Of a stretch of DNA of 64,000 nt, positions 1-8,499 are shown in pieces. How positions within the stretch are numbered: position 1 is the first letter of the stretch; each line of letters opens with the position of its first letter. The DNA lies in contig CAWFNG010000018.1 of assembly GCA_963817135.1 (NCBI GenBank), positions 73,767-137,766 on the forward strand, in the 5' to 3' direction. The position numbers were made by a program, and so were the translations under genes. The notes below the pieces were generated by a model that was given only the letters and a program-made list of their open reading frames with translations, searched no databases and was not told where the DNA came from. Origin of the DNA: VAZQ01 sp963817135. GTDB lineage: Bacteria > Pseudomonadota > Alphaproteobacteria > Rhizobiales > Xanthobacteraceae.

Positions 1-301
1 GACCGGGGAAAAGCGCTTCCAAGACCTTGAAACGCTCGGCGACCATCAGCGGCGCATGGTTGGGCAGCATCACCCCGCCGGACCCCACGCGCATCTGCCG
101 GGTAACCGCCGCGATTTGTCCAATCATGATGTCAGGAGCGGAGCTTGCAATCGAAGGCAGGTTGTGATGCTCGGCAACCCAATAGCGGGTGAAGCCGAGA
201 GTATCGGCGAGCTTTGCGAGATCGAGCGAATTGCGCAGCGAAACCGCGCCCGAAGAACCGGCCGCCACCGGCGACAGATCAAGAACGGAGACTGCGACCA
301 C
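1..301 (-). CDS. LLM-class flavin-dependent oxidoreductase (N-terminal part, runs off left edge)
   Basis: About 100 N-terminal residues of a bacterial luciferase-like monooxygenase are readable; the gene continues beyond base 1. The chain begins with a GTG codon at 301 and shows the first TIM-barrel strand (SVLDLSPV), the motif RYWVAEHHNLPSIASSAPD, then MRVGSGGVMLPNHAPL and VAERFKVLEALFPG. These are the signature stretches of the MsnO8-type subgroup, which use reduced FMN to oxidise small organic substrates in the cytoplasm. The substrate cannot be told from this part. The start is chosen because homology begins within a few residues of the GTG and no upstream ATG is in frame nearby. A small secreted-protein gene lies just upstream on the same strand. 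Confidence 0.85.
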   Translation of the reverse strand, partial: MVAVSVLDLSPVAAGSSGAVSLRNSLDLAKLADTLGFTRYWVAEHHNLPSIASSAPDIMIGQIAAVTRQMRVGSGGVMLPNHAPLMVAERFKVLEALFPG

Positions 302-322
302 GTGCTGAATTTATTGCCGGGA

Positions 323-607
323 TCAGAACGGCCATGGGCGGCGCAGCTTCCAATCCTTTTTCCAGCCGGTGAGATGACCTTTGCGGAACTGGAGCGCAAT
401 CACGGTGTCGGTGGGATAAAACCCCGGCACGCCTGCCGATCCGTAGGCGAGGTAAATTTCGGAGCCGCTGTTGGCGGCGTAATAGACAAGCTGCGCGCCC
501 AGCGCGAGGGATGCTTCCTCCGGCGTCATTCCAAAGGCGAGCGGAAGCGTATTGGATCCGCAATAGGCCGCCAAACACACCCAAAGCGAGAGAACGACGC
601 GCTTCAT
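323..607 (-). CDS. small secreted hypothetical protein
   Basis: A 94-residue protein of unknown function. It starts with MKRVVLSLWVCLAAYC, a short charged N-terminus followed by a hydrophobic segment that looks like a signal peptide or a lipoprotein-like leader with Cys about residue 15. The mature part contains MTPEEASLALGAQLVYYAANS and an aromatic/basic C-terminus (GWKKDWKLRRPWPF). The start at 607 is preferred over an in-frame ATG 23 codons upstream because it places the hydrophobic leader at the N-terminus. It ends about 20 bases before the flavin oxidoreductase gene on the same strand, so the two may be co-transcribed. I do not recognise a domain. Confidence 0.55.
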   Translation of the reverse strand: MKRVVLSLWVCLAAYCGSNTLPLAFGMTPEEASLALGAQLVYYAANSGSEIYLAYGSAGVPGFYPTDTVIALQFRKGHLTGWKKDWKLRRPWPF

Positions 608-732
608 CAAGAACTCACGAGCGACTACGCAAACGCTCCCGGGCCGGGCCAGCGCCCTTCCCAAGATGGGCCGCACTCTCGATTGATTTTGTGGCCCCGG
701 TGCGGCCTATCCGTGTCCCGGATGCGGCGCAG

Positions 733-1437
733 TTACTCGGCGGCCATGAGCTGGGCGGGCTCCGGCGCCCAAGCCGGGGTGCGCTGCGGCATGGGTTTCG
801 TTCCCCAGCACACATACCAGGAACCGAACAGATGTTCTTCCATGGCGAAATCTTCTGCAAGCGCCGCAAGGTCTTTCCAGGGCTGAATGAAAGGATTGCC
901 GAGCATGGTGTGTTTCATCAGCCAGACGCTGAACGGCAATATGATTTGTCCGCCGAGCCCCGGTGGCAGCTTGCCGTCGAGTATGACGACGCGCCCGCCC
1001 GGGCGAAGCATCTTCCAGGCATGACGCAGCACCATGAGATGGTGCGGCATGGTATTGTAGGATAGCCCGAACAGAATGGCATCGAGCGGCTCGGGTGCGA
1101 TATATTCGGCAGCATCGCACTGCGTGAGTTCGACATTGCGCCAGCCTTCGCGCGCACATAAGGCGCGCGCCCGCGCCAGCATGCCTGACGACAAATCGAC
1201 GCCGTAGATCTTGCCGCTCTCGCCGACCACGTCGCGCAGGTAAGGGAAATTACGGCCGGTACCGCAGCCGATTTCCAGCACGCGCCCGCCCGCACCCGCA
1301 CCGAGGCAACCAGCTGCTCGACGGCGCAGCTCCGGCGGGAAAAAGAACAACCAGTCAAAGAAACCGATCAGTCCGGCAATTCGATCATAGCGTTGGGCGA
1401 CAAATGCACGCTCACAGTCGACCCATTGGTATGGCAC
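733..1437 (-). CDS. class I SAM-dependent methyltransferase
   Basis: A 234-residue methyltransferase. The SAM-binding motif I is clear (RVLEIGCGTGRNFPYL, about residues 50-65), followed by an acidic post-I loop (IYGVDLSSGMLARARAL), a motif II region (PEPLDAILFGLSYNTMP) and motif III (LRPGGRVVILDGKLPPG). This order is typical of UbiE/MenG-like class I enzymes that methylate small molecules or lipids in the cytoplasm. The C-terminal 70 residues hold a hydrophobic stretch and are less conserved. The start is a GTG at 1437; no nearby in-frame ATG precedes motif I. The acceptor is unknown. It is followed at a gap on the same strand by the small secreted-protein gene. Confidence 0.85.
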   Translation of the reverse strand: MPYQWVDCERAFVAQRYDRIAGLIGFFDWLFFFPPELRRRAAGCLGAGAGGRVLEIGCGTGRNFPYLRDVVGESGKIYGVDLSSGMLARARALCAREGWRNVELTQCDAAEYIAPEPLDAILFGLSYNTMPHHLMVLRHAWKMLRPGGRVVILDGKLPPGLGGQIILPFSVWLMKHTMLGNPFIQPWKDLAALAEDFAMEEHLFGSWYVCWGTKPMPQRTPAWAPEPAQLMAAE

Positions 1438-1577
1438 GCTTCCCCCGCATCAGGTTGAGAGTTTGTTTCGGCAAACTGCGAGGACAGCAAATGCCTTCAT
1501 AGATGGCCAAAGGTCGCATAATCGGCGGCAAAAAGTCGCATAATCGACACAATTCTTGTGTGCTGCCACGCCCAAGT

Positions 1578-2510
1578 TTACTCGCGCGCCGGTGCAGCAA
1601 GCACCCGGCGCGCACCCTGCTCGTGCCAGAGCAGATAAAGGCCGCAAGCAACGACGATTGCCGATCCGACCGCGACGGCAATTGTCGGCACCTCGCCCCA
1701 GATCAAAAATCCCAGAACGCTCGCCCAGATCAGCGACAAATATAGGAACGGCGCTACCGCAGACGCCGGCGCAAGAGAGAGCGCCCGGGTCCACCAGTAT
1801 TGGCCGATGGCAATGAAGATGCCGTTGACAAGCATCCAGGCAGCGTCCGCCGGCGTCGGCGAAACGAAGCCGAGCGGCAGCAGAAAGGCAAAAAGGAGCG
1901 TGAGCAGCATCAGCTGATAGATGGTCAGGGTCTGCGTCGATTCCGTCGTCGTCATGCTGCGCACGCCAACGGTCACCGACCCATAGAGAACGGCATTGGC
2001 CAGCGCAAAGAGGGCCCCGACCTGCAATGTGTCGCCTCCGGGCTGCACAACGATGAGCACGCCGAAGAAGCCCGCGATCAAAGCGATCCACCGCGCCGGC
2101 CCGACCGGCTCCTTGAGCAGTAGTGCGGATGCCAGCGTCGCAAACAAGGGCGCCGAAAAATTGATTGCCGTGGCGCCGGCGAGCGGCATCATGCTGAACG
2201 CGATGAGCAGGAAAGTCTGCGAGCAGGCTTGCGAGATGCAGCGCAATGCGTGGTGGCGCAGGCGCGCGGTACGAAAGACGGACAATCCGGCCTGCGGGAG
2301 GACAAAAGCTGCGCAAACGATCAACGCGATGCCGCTGCGAGTAAACAGCACTTCGCCGATCGGATACGTCGCCACCAGCCATTTAGAGATTGCGCTCGAG
2401 CCGGCAAACAGGATGGTCGCAGACACCATATAGAGAATAGCAAGCGGGACATGCTCCCGCCGCGGCTTGGGTGCGGATAAGGACCAGTCGGTGCTGCTCG
2501 CCTCGCTCAC
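1578..2510 (-). CDS. EamA-family (DMT superfamily) transporter
   Basis: An inner-membrane permease of about 310 residues with two EamA repeats and roughly ten membrane segments. Visible hallmarks are SATILFAGSSAISKWLVATYP near the N-terminus, the end of repeat one (PVGPARWIALIAGFFGVLIV) and of repeat two (WGEVPTIAVAVGSAIVVAC). EamA proteins export metabolites such as amino acids or nucleosides; the substrate here is unknown. The open frame extends to 2681, but the first 57 codons do not look like the family, so I place the start at the GTG at 2510, which gives the usual length. The gene runs away from the candidate small RNA on the other strand. Confidence 0.82.
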   Translation of the reverse strand: MSEASSTDWSLSAPKPRREHVPLAILYMVSATILFAGSSAISKWLVATYPIGEVLFTRSGIALIVCAAFVLPQAGLSVFRTARLRHHALRCISQACSQTFLLIAFSMMPLAGATAINFSAPLFATLASALLLKEPVGPARWIALIAGFFGVLIVVQPGGDTLQVGALFALANAVLYGSVTVGVRSMTTTESTQTLTIYQLMLLTLLFAFLLPLGFVSPTPADAAWMLVNGIFIAIGQYWWTRALSLAPASAVAPFLYLSLIWASVLGFLIWGEVPTIAVAVGSAIVVACGLYLLWHEQGARRVLAAPARE

Positions 2511-2639
2511 ATTGGTCTCGCTCGTGCTGCTCTTTTGAAGGTGCGTCTCGCAAGCACGAACGGCGTTATCGCACAGAGAATCGGCCGCTGGGATGGCCGC
2601 GCGCGCATATCCGCTCAGCAGATTTGGCGAGCCGGAACT

Positions 2640-2745
2640 GGCACGATGCTGATGCGTTGGATGGCCTGTAGCGAGCTTCAACTCCCCTCGTGGAGCTCGC
2701 TTCCTCCCTCGACTAGAACCCCGCTTCGGCGGGGTTCTTTTTGCT
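2640..2745 (+). ncRNA. candidate trans-acting small RNA with CU-rich loops
   Basis: On the plus strand a 7-bp hairpin (GCGAGCT at 2671-2677 pairing with AGCTCGC at 2694-2700) has the C/U-rich loop AACTCCCCTC. It is followed by a second unpaired CU-rich stretch (TTCCTCCCTCGA, 2701-2712) and then a strong intrinsic terminator. Alphaproteobacterial small RNAs such as the alpha-r14/suhB and 'cuckoo' types expose CCUCC-like anti-Shine-Dalgarno motifs in loops and end in such terminators. No protein-coding gene on this strand lies upstream to explain the terminator. The 5' end is a guess and no promoter was identified. Confidence 0.4.
2716..2742 (+). terminator. intrinsic terminator
   Basis: GAACCCCG (2716-2723) pairs perfectly with CGGGGTTC (2730-2737) around the loop CTTCGG, followed by a run of T residues to 2742. 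This is a strong rho-independent terminator reading to the right. There is no plus-strand gene to its left, which supports a short non-coding transcript ending here. Confidence 0.85.
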
Positions 2746-2886
2746 CAAACAACACAACAATTGGTGTTCATCCCGTGTGTATTTTTTGCCCTGTATCCGG
2801 CGCCATTTCGTGCTATAAATCGGATCGCGTGTTTGTTAGAATGACCGTAAAGGCTTTGTGTGTGTGCGTGAGACGGGGAGCTTACT

Positions 2887-3105
2887 ATGCGTCAGAATGC
2901 GTTTCGTGAATGGAGAAAAGAGTGTGAGGCCGTTCAAAAAGAAATGGATCGCCTCATCAAATCGGGCCGTCCGCCGACGCCGGAGGAACGGCAGGTTCGG
3001 CAACTCCAGTTCACGGCGCTGATCGAGCGCCGCGACACGGCGGCGCGCAATCTGCTCGCGGCAGGTTCAAGCACGGAAAATAAAAAAGCGGAAGGCGAGA
3101 CCTGA
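2887..3105 (+). CDS. small charged hypothetical protein
   Basis: A 72-residue cytoplasmic-looking protein, rich in Glu, Arg and Lys and predicted to be mostly helical (AFREWRKECEAVQKEMDRL, then TPEERQVRQLQFTALIERRD). It starts at an ATG preceded by a purine-rich GGGGAG. It stands alone between the terminator at 2716-2742 and the TctC gene at 3296. I do not recognise a named family and cannot propose a role. Confidence 0.6.
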   Translation: MRQNAFREWRKECEAVQKEMDRLIKSGRPPTPEERQVRQLQFTALIERRDTAARNLLAAGSSTENKKAEGET

Positions 3106-3295
3106 AGCCAGCGCCGGCGCGGCTGCGGCTACGGCCCCATTCCGCATGTTGCAGCGGCGGCGCGTGCATCGTGCGGCCTATATTTTTGTCGCAGATGTTC
3201 ACAAATAGCGGCGCGCACTCGCCAAGGCGCCATAGCCGTGCGAATAGGATGCGCTCTGTTCGGCATTCCGGGCGTCAGATTGCTGAGAAATTGAG

Positions 3296-4270
3296 ATGAG
3301 CAACAAGCTTCGCATCCTCGCATTGGGCGCCAGCATGGCGCTCGCCACCGCCGCTTTGGCGGTGGAATATCCTGCGCGACCTATCACCATTGTTGTTCCC
3401 TATGTGTCGGGCGGCAGCACCGAGATTCTTGCCCGCATCGTCGGCGCAAAACTTGAGGAGCGGCTCGGCAAACCGGTGCTGATCGAAAACAAGCCAGGTG
3501 CGGGAACCGTCATCGGCGCAACCGCAGTCGCCAAATCGGCGCCCGATGGCTACACGCTGCTCATGGCGACACCGACGCCTATGGCGATCAATGTCTCGCT
3601 GTATAAGCACCTCACCTACGATCCCGCCACCGACCTCGTGCCGCTGGCGATGGTGGCCCAGTCGCCTTTCATTCTGATTGTAAACCCGTCATTGCCGGTC
3701 CATTCCGTTGCGGATCTCGTTGCCCTCGCCAAACAGAAACCCGGACAGCTTTCGTACGGATCGGGCGGGCCGGGCGCTCCGCATCACCTCTATGCTGAGC
3801 TCCTCAAGAGCATGACCGGCATCGAAATGACTCACGTTCCCTACAAGGGCAGCCTGCCGGCTTTGAACGACGTGGTCGCCGGCCACATTCAACTCATGTT
3901 CTGCGACATCCCGCCGGCGGCGGGAATGATTCAAGCCGGCAAGGTGCGGCCGCTCGGGGTCTCGACCAGGACCCGCGTACCCATGTTTCCTGACATTCCG
4001 GCGATTGCCGAATCCGGGGTCCCCGGCTTCGACGTGGCGGGGTGGTTCATGATGACTGCGCCCGCCAAAACGCCGCCGCCCATTGTTGCGACGCTGCACG
4101 ATGCAATGAAGAGCGCACTGGCGATGCCGCAGACGCGCGATCAGATTGCCAAGCTAAGCCTGCTGCCACTCGATACTCCATCGCTGGAGGATATGCAGAT
4201 TTTCGTCAACTCGGAGATCGCCCGATGGGCGAGGATCGTGGAGCAGGCCGGAATTGCCGGCTCGGAATGA
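3296..4270 (+). CDS. tripartite tricarboxylate transporter substrate-binding protein (TctC/Bug family)
   Basis: A 324-residue periplasmic receptor. The first 22 residues are a signal peptide ending near AALAVEYPARPI. The Bug fold is recognisable from the start of the mature chain (YPARPITIVVPYVSGGSTE), the ligand-loop region with GKPVLIENKPGAGTVIGA, then DGYTLLMATPTPMAIN, and THVPYKGSLPALNDVVAGHI. Family members bind carboxylates or related small acids and either feed a TctAB permease or act in signalling. No tctA or tctB gene is near, so this is one of the orphan receptors common in such genomes. The start has a purine-rich region upstream (GAAATTGAG). The patatin-like lipoprotein gene follows after 15 bases. 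Confidence 0.9.
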   Translation: MSNKLRILALGASMALATAALAVEYPARPITIVVPYVSGGSTEILARIVGAKLEERLGKPVLIENKPGAGTVIGATAVAKSAPDGYTLLMATPTPMAINVSLYKHLTYDPATDLVPLAMVAQSPFILIVNPSLPVHSVADLVALAKQKPGQLSYGSGGPGAPHHLYAELLKSMTGIEMTHVPYKGSLPALNDVVAGHIQLMFCDIPPAAGMIQAGKVRPLGVSTRTRVPMFPDIPAIAESGVPGFDVAGWFMMTAPAKTPPPIVATLHDAMKSALAMPQTRDQIAKLSLLPLDTPSLEDMQIFVNSEIARWARIVEQAGIAGSE

Positions 4271-4285
4271 CATTGCGTTCGTGAC

Positions 4286-5488
4286 ATGTTGAGCAACGGC
4301 TTGAGCAACGGCCAAGCGCAAGCGCTGCGAGCCATCGCCCCTCTGTATGCGATGGCATGCGTGCTTGCGCTGGCGAACTGCGCGAGCGAACCCCGTATCC
4401 CTTATACCCAGCGCGAGCAGATAAAGGCCACCGTTCCCGGCATCCCCGGTGCCCGCATATGGGCGGACGATCCCACGATCGGACGCGTCCCGGCGCCGCC
4501 GTCACGCGTTCGCGTCAGCCAACCGGTATTGCTGGCGCTCTCAGGCGGCGGTTCTGACGGGGCATTCGGCGCCGGCCTCTTGGCCGGCTGGACGGCGAAC
4601 GGGACGCGGCCGCAATTCACTTTCGTAACCGGAGCAAGCGCCGGGGCGCTGATGGCACCTTTCGCCTTCCTTGGTCCCAGCCAGGATCAAACCCTCACCA
4701 ACTTTTTTGCCACCGGCGAGATGGCGAATCTATTGCAGCCGGAAAGTTTGCCGGGACTGCTCAGCGGCGGATTTTTCAAGGCGGCCCCACTGCGAGAATT
4801 GATCGCCAGGCACGTCGATGCCGAGTTGCTCGAAGCCATTGCGCGCGAGCACCGCATCGGCCGCAGGCTCTATGTGGTTACGACCAATCTGGATGCGCAG
4901 CGTACCGCCATCTGGGACATGGGCAAGATCGCCGCCAGCGGCGAGCCGCACGCGCTCGAGCTTTTCCGCAACATCCTGACTGCGTCGGCAAGCATTCCCG
5001 GCATATTTGCCCCGGTGCTCATCGACGTCGAGGCCGACGGGCGGCGGTTCGCCGAAATGCATGTGGATGCCGCAGTGATCACCAATGTTCTGGTCGTTCC
5101 GGAATCGGTGCTCGTCTCCGGCACGCCGCTATTTCCTCCGGATGCGCGGCCGAAAGTGTACATCATCCTCAACCGCAAGCTTGCTCCGGATTTTGAAGTC
5201 GTGGACGCCTCGACGATCCCGATCGTGCGGCGTTCCATCGAAACGGCGACGCGCGCCAATACGCGCAGCACGCTGCTTGCTTCATATCAGTTCGCCCGTG
5301 CTCGTAACTGGCAGTTTCATCTCGCATCAATCGATGCCGACTATCCGAAATCGCCGACCTTCGGTTTCGACCCTGCCTATATGCAAGCGCTGTACGAGTA
5401 CGGCTATCAACGCGGCAAACGGGGCGAGCTCTGGCAGTCAACCCCGGGAAGAATGGCGCCCCTGCCGCGGATAGCAACAGGGCAATAG
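4286..5488 (+). CDS. patatin-like phospholipase family lipoprotein
   Basis: A 400-residue protein with a lipobox (VLALANC, Cys at about residue 32), so it is probably an outer-membrane or periplasmic lipoprotein. The patatin domain shows the oxyanion-hole glycine-rich stretch (LALSGGGSDGAFGAGLL) and the nucleophile elbow GASAG. The aspartate of the Ser-Asp dyad is seen in AEMHVDAAVITN. In most relatives this element reads DGG or DGA; here both glycine positions are alanine while Asp is kept, so activity is likely but not certain. Patatins hydrolyse acyl esters of membrane lipids. The gene sits 15 bases after the TctC gene and is followed by a paired palindromic repeat (5527-5693). Confidence 0.85.
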   Translation: MLSNGLSNGQAQALRAIAPLYAMACVLALANCASEPRIPYTQREQIKATVPGIPGARIWADDPTIGRVPAPPSRVRVSQPVLLALSGGGSDGAFGAGLLAGWTANGTRPQFTFVTGASAGALMAPFAFLGPSQDQTLTNFFATGEMANLLQPESLPGLLSGGFFKAAPLRELIARHVDAELLEAIAREHRIGRRLYVVTTNLDAQRTAIWDMGKIAASGEPHALELFRNILTASASIPGIFAPVLIDVEADGRRFAEMHVDAAVITNVLVVPESVLVSGTPLFPPDARPKVYIILNRKLAPDFEVVDASTIPIVRRSIETATRANTRSTLLASYQFARARNWQFHLASIDADYPKSPTFGFDPAYMQALYEYGYQRGKRGELWQSTPGRMAPLPRIATGQ

Positions 5489-5526
5489 CAAGCTTCGAGG
5501 TATGCGGAGCTTGCGGCACGCCCATG

Positions 5527-5693
5527 CCAGTGCGGTGAATTTGAAGTTCCTATCATTACTGCCCGCAAGCTCGTTTAGGAACTTCAAATTCAAAACCGCA
5601 CTGGAATCATAACGTTGCTAGTGGTCCTTAGATTCCGAAGTTCGCACCTGAATGTGCCGCGAGCACTGGCGAACTTCGGAATCGGACCACTAG
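5527..5693. repeat. paired palindromic repeat, copy 1
   Basis: Two imperfect palindromes lie side by side: 5527-5604 (arms CCAGTGCGGT / ACCGCACTGG and ATTTGAAGTTCCTA / TAGGAACTTCAAAT) and 5618-5693 (arms CTAGTGGTCC / GGACCACTAG and GATTCCGAAGTTCGC / GCGAACTTCGGAATC). The same two-hairpin layout recurs at 50891-51057. Both copies lie just downstream of a coding gene on the plus strand. As RNA each half would fold into a long stem, so it may act as a transcription end or mRNA stabiliser, or be a REP-like mobile element. No T-run follows. Confidence 0.85.
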
Positions 5694-5773
5694 TCATGCG
5701 CTCTCGGCCATGTCATTAGCATTCGCGCTCGCTATCATTAATATAGACCGGTCCCCCCGACAGGGAGATTGAC

Positions 5774-6238
5774 ATGGCGAGCTATAACGTCCGCATCAAC
5801 GGCTTTGCGCGTTCCGTGGAGTCGGCCGACCCTGAGAAGCCGTTGCTCTATGTGTTGCGCGGCCTTGGTCTCACTGCCACCAAATTCGGGTGCGGGCTCG
5901 GACAGTGCGGCGCATGCACCGTGTTGATCGACGGCCACGCAGCGCGATCCTGTCAGACGACGATTGCGGATGTGCAGCAGAGGCCAGTCACCACGCTGGA
6001 AGGATTGGGATCGACCTCGGCACCGCATCCGGTTCAGGCGGCTTTCATCAAGGAGCAGGTGCCGCAATGCGGCTACTGCACCAGCGGGATGATAATGAGC
6101 GCGGTTGCGCTCCTTGCCGACAAGGCGAAACCAAGCGAGCAGGAGATTCGCACTGCGCTCGACGGCAATCTGTGCCGGTGCGGAACCCATGTCCGCGTCG
6201 TGCGGGCGGTGATGGCGGCATCGGGACAGGGAGGCTGA
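5774..6238 (+). CDS. (2Fe-2S)-binding subunit of a molybdenum hydroxylase (isoquinoline 1-oxidoreductase alpha type)
   Basis: A 154-residue iron-sulfur subunit of the xanthine oxidase family. The N-terminal plant-ferredoxin-like cluster site is visible (GCGLGQCGACTVLIDG plus a following Cys) and so is the second, helical cluster site (QCGYCTSGM and CRCGTHVRVV). It passes electrons from the molybdopterin subunit to an acceptor. It starts at an ATG after GGGAGATTGAC and is followed, with one base between stop and start, by the molybdopterin subunit, so translation is coupled. No separate FAD subunit is present, as expected for the isoquinoline/nicotinate dehydrogenase branch, in which electrons usually go to a cytochrome c. 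Confidence 0.95.
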   Translation: MASYNVRINGFARSVESADPEKPLLYVLRGLGLTATKFGCGLGQCGACTVLIDGHAARSCQTTIADVQQRPVTTLEGLGSTSAPHPVQAAFIKEQVPQCGYCTSGMIMSAVALLADKAKPSEQEIRTALDGNLCRCGTHVRVVRAVMAASGQGG

Positions 6239-6239
6239 C

Positions 6240-8447
6240 ATGACGATTTCCATGCATCAGGATTTCTCCCGCCGCGCCCTCCTCAAGGGCGGCGCGCTCA
6301 CCGTCGCCTTTGCATTGAGCGGCGAGCGCGTGACGGCGCAGGCCGCTGCCTCCCGCGTGCTCGATCCCAAGGAGGTGGACGCCTTTCTTGCGGTCAATGC
6401 GGACGACACGGTGACCGTGTTCTGCGGCAAGGTTGACCTCGGACAAGGGTTGCGCATTGCCATCCGGCAAATGGCGGCGGAGGAGCTCGGCATCGGTGTC
6501 GACAGGATCAAATACATCGAAGGCGACACCGCGCTGACCCCGGATCAGGGGCGCACGTCAGGGTCGAACGGTATTGCCCGCGGCGGCGTGCAGATCAGGC
6601 AAGCCGCCGCCACCGCGCGCAAGGCGCTTATCGAGATCGCCGCACAACGTCTTGGCGCCAAGCCGGACGATCTCGTCGCCCGGGATGGGCACGTGGCGCC
6701 GAAGTCCGGTGGCGCCGGCATCCGTTTTTCCGATCTGATCGGCAATGGCCGGTTCGATCTCAAGCTCGATCCCAAGGCGCCGCTCAAGGCGCCGGCCGAC
6801 TACCGCGTCGTGGGCAAGTCGCTGCCCCGCCCGGACGTGCCGGCGAAATGCACCGGCAGCCACATCTACGCCCACGATATCAGCGTGCCCGGCATGCTGC
6901 ATGCGCGGGTGATCCGCCCGCCGGCGATCGGCGCCAAGCTTCTCTCCGTGGATGAGTCCTCGATCGCGAGTGTCGGCGCGAAGGTCGTGCGCGTGCAGGA
7001 CTTTCTTGCGGTCGTCGCCGACGACGAATGGACCGCGGTGCGCGCCGCGCGTCAACTGCGCGCGCAATGGAGCGAATGGGCGGGCTTGCCCGCGCAGGAA
7101 GAGCTTGCAGCGACGCTGCGCTCCGCTCCCGACATTACCGACGAGACATTGGTGAAGAAGGGGACGCCCGGTGCGGCGCTGCCGGAGGGTGCCAAGACAC
7201 TCAGCGCGACTTATTTCTGGCCCATGCAAAGCCACGCTTCGCTCGGCCCTTCGTGCGCGGTGGCGGACGTGCGCGCCGACAGCGCAACCATCTGGACTGC
7301 ATCGCAGGGCACCCACGGCAATCGCGCAACCTTCGCGCGCTTTCTTTCCTTGCCGCAGGAAAAGGTGCGGCTGATCTATGTCGAAGGGGCCGGCTGCTAT
7401 GGCATGAACGGGCACGAGGATGCCGCCGCCGATGCCGCGGTCGTCTCCCGGGCGCTCGGCCGGCCGGTGCGCGTGCAGTGGTCGCGTGAAGACGAGCATG
7501 GCTGGGATCCAAAAGGCCCGGCGCAGCTGCTCGATATTTCCGGTGCCGTTGCCGGCGGCCGCATCGTCGACTGGCGTACCGAGATGTGGCTGCCGCAGAC
7601 CACGCGCGGCATGCCGAACATTCCGCTGCTCGCCCCCGAGGCCGCCGGGCTCGACCAGGTGCGCGGACTCAATCCCGGCCTCGTTTCCCAGAACGGCGAT
7701 CCCCCTTATGCCGCCGACAACGTGCAGGTGCTCGTGCACTGGCTCAAACAGACTCCGCTGCGTCCGGCGCCTTTGCGTTCGCCGGGCAAGCCGGCCAATT
7801 GTTTTGCCGTGGAGAGCTTCGTCGATGAACTTGCCGCCGCAGCCGGGGTCGATCCGATCGAATTTCGTTTGCGTGGCCTCACTGATCCGCGCGGCGTGGA
7901 AGTAATCAAGCGAATGGCCGCCTTGCTGAACTGGCAAACGCGGCCGTCGCCGGGAGCGGACAAGGATGCATCCATCGCGCGTGGGCGCGGCATGGCGTAT
8001 GTCCACTACAAACATGACGAGAGCTATGTCGCGACCGGCATCGAAGTCGCGGTCGAGCGCGCGAGCCGGAGCATCCGGGTGGAGCGCGTGGCCTGTGCGC
8101 ACGATTGCGGGCAAATCATCAATCCGGACGGCGCTCGCGCCCAGGTCGAGGGCTGCATCCTGCAGACGCTCAGTCGGGTGCTCAAGGAAGAAGTGAAATT
8201 CGACCGCTCGCGGGTGACCAGCGTCGACTGGGCGAGTTATCCGATCCTGACATTCTCGGAGACGCCGCGCATTGACATCGCGTTGATCGATCGCCCCGCC
8301 GAACGTCCGCTTGGCGCCGGCGAAGCGACCTGCACCACCATCGGCGCGGCTTTCGCCAATGCCGTCTTCGACGCCACCGCGATCCGCCTGCGCACCATTC
8401 CGTTCACGCCGGAACGCGTGGCAGCGGCGTGGGCGAAGTCAAGCTGA
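6240..8447 (+). CDS. molybdopterin-dependent xanthine dehydrogenase family protein (isoquinoline 1-oxidoreductase beta type)
   Basis: A 735-residue catalytic subunit with a twin-arginine signal (SRRALLKGGALTVAFALSG), which implies export of the folded, cofactor-loaded enzyme to the periplasm. Molybdopterin-binding stretches typical of the single-chain IorB type are seen: FCGKVDLGQGLRIAIRQMAA near the N-terminus, GRTSGSNGIARGG, WPMQSHASLGPSCAVADV, and the C-terminal PLGAGEATCTTIGAAF with the conserved catalytic Glu. Length fits the family. With the adjacent ferredoxin-like subunit it would hydroxylate an N-heterocycle or oxidise an aldehyde; the substrate is not evident. No cytochrome c or maturation gene (XdhC type) lies next to it, so electron transfer and maturation partners must be elsewhere. 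Confidence 0.93.
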   Translation: MTISMHQDFSRRALLKGGALTVAFALSGERVTAQAAASRVLDPKEVDAFLAVNADDTVTVFCGKVDLGQGLRIAIRQMAAEELGIGVDRIKYIEGDTALTPDQGRTSGSNGIARGGVQIRQAAATARKALIEIAAQRLGAKPDDLVARDGHVAPKSGGAGIRFSDLIGNGRFDLKLDPKAPLKAPADYRVVGKSLPRPDVPAKCTGSHIYAHDISVPGMLHARVIRPPAIGAKLLSVDESSIASVGAKVVRVQDFLAVVADDEWTAVRAARQLRAQWSEWAGLPAQEELAATLRSAPDITDETLVKKGTPGAALPEGAKTLSATYFWPMQSHASLGPSCAVADVRADSATIWTASQGTHGNRATFARFLSLPQEKVRLIYVEGAGCYGMNGHEDAAADAAVVSRALGRPVRVQWSREDEHGWDPKGPAQLLDISGAVAGGRIVDWRTEMWLPQTTRGMPNIPLLAPEAAGLDQVRGLNPGLVSQNGDPPYAADNVQVLVHWLKQTPLRPAPLRSPGKPANCFAVESFVDELAAAAGVDPIEFRLRGLTDPRGVEVIKRMAALLNWQTRPSPGADKDASIARGRGMAYVHYKHDESYVATGIEVAVERASRSIRVERVACAHDCGQIINPDGARAQVEGCILQTLSRVLKEEVKFDRSRVTSVDWASYPILTFSETPRIDIALIDRPAERPLGAGEATCTTIGAAFANAVFDATAIRLRTIPFTPERVAAAWAKSS

Positions 8448-8499
8448 CCAGGCCGCCTGCCTGCTGGAAACGCTACGCCGGAGGTTCTCGGCTCAACTC

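Noticed and set aside
2636..2660. TGGCAC-like sequence resembling a sigma-54 promoter upstream of the candidate small RNA
   Set aside because: The spacing to a GC element is wrong for sigma-54 (no GC ten bases after GG), so no promoter is claimed.
6558..8114. Very long minus-strand open frame (518 codons)
   Set aside because: It is antisense to the molybdopterin subunit gene, whose conserved motifs are on the plus strand; the minus frame is an artefact of high GC and has no family character.
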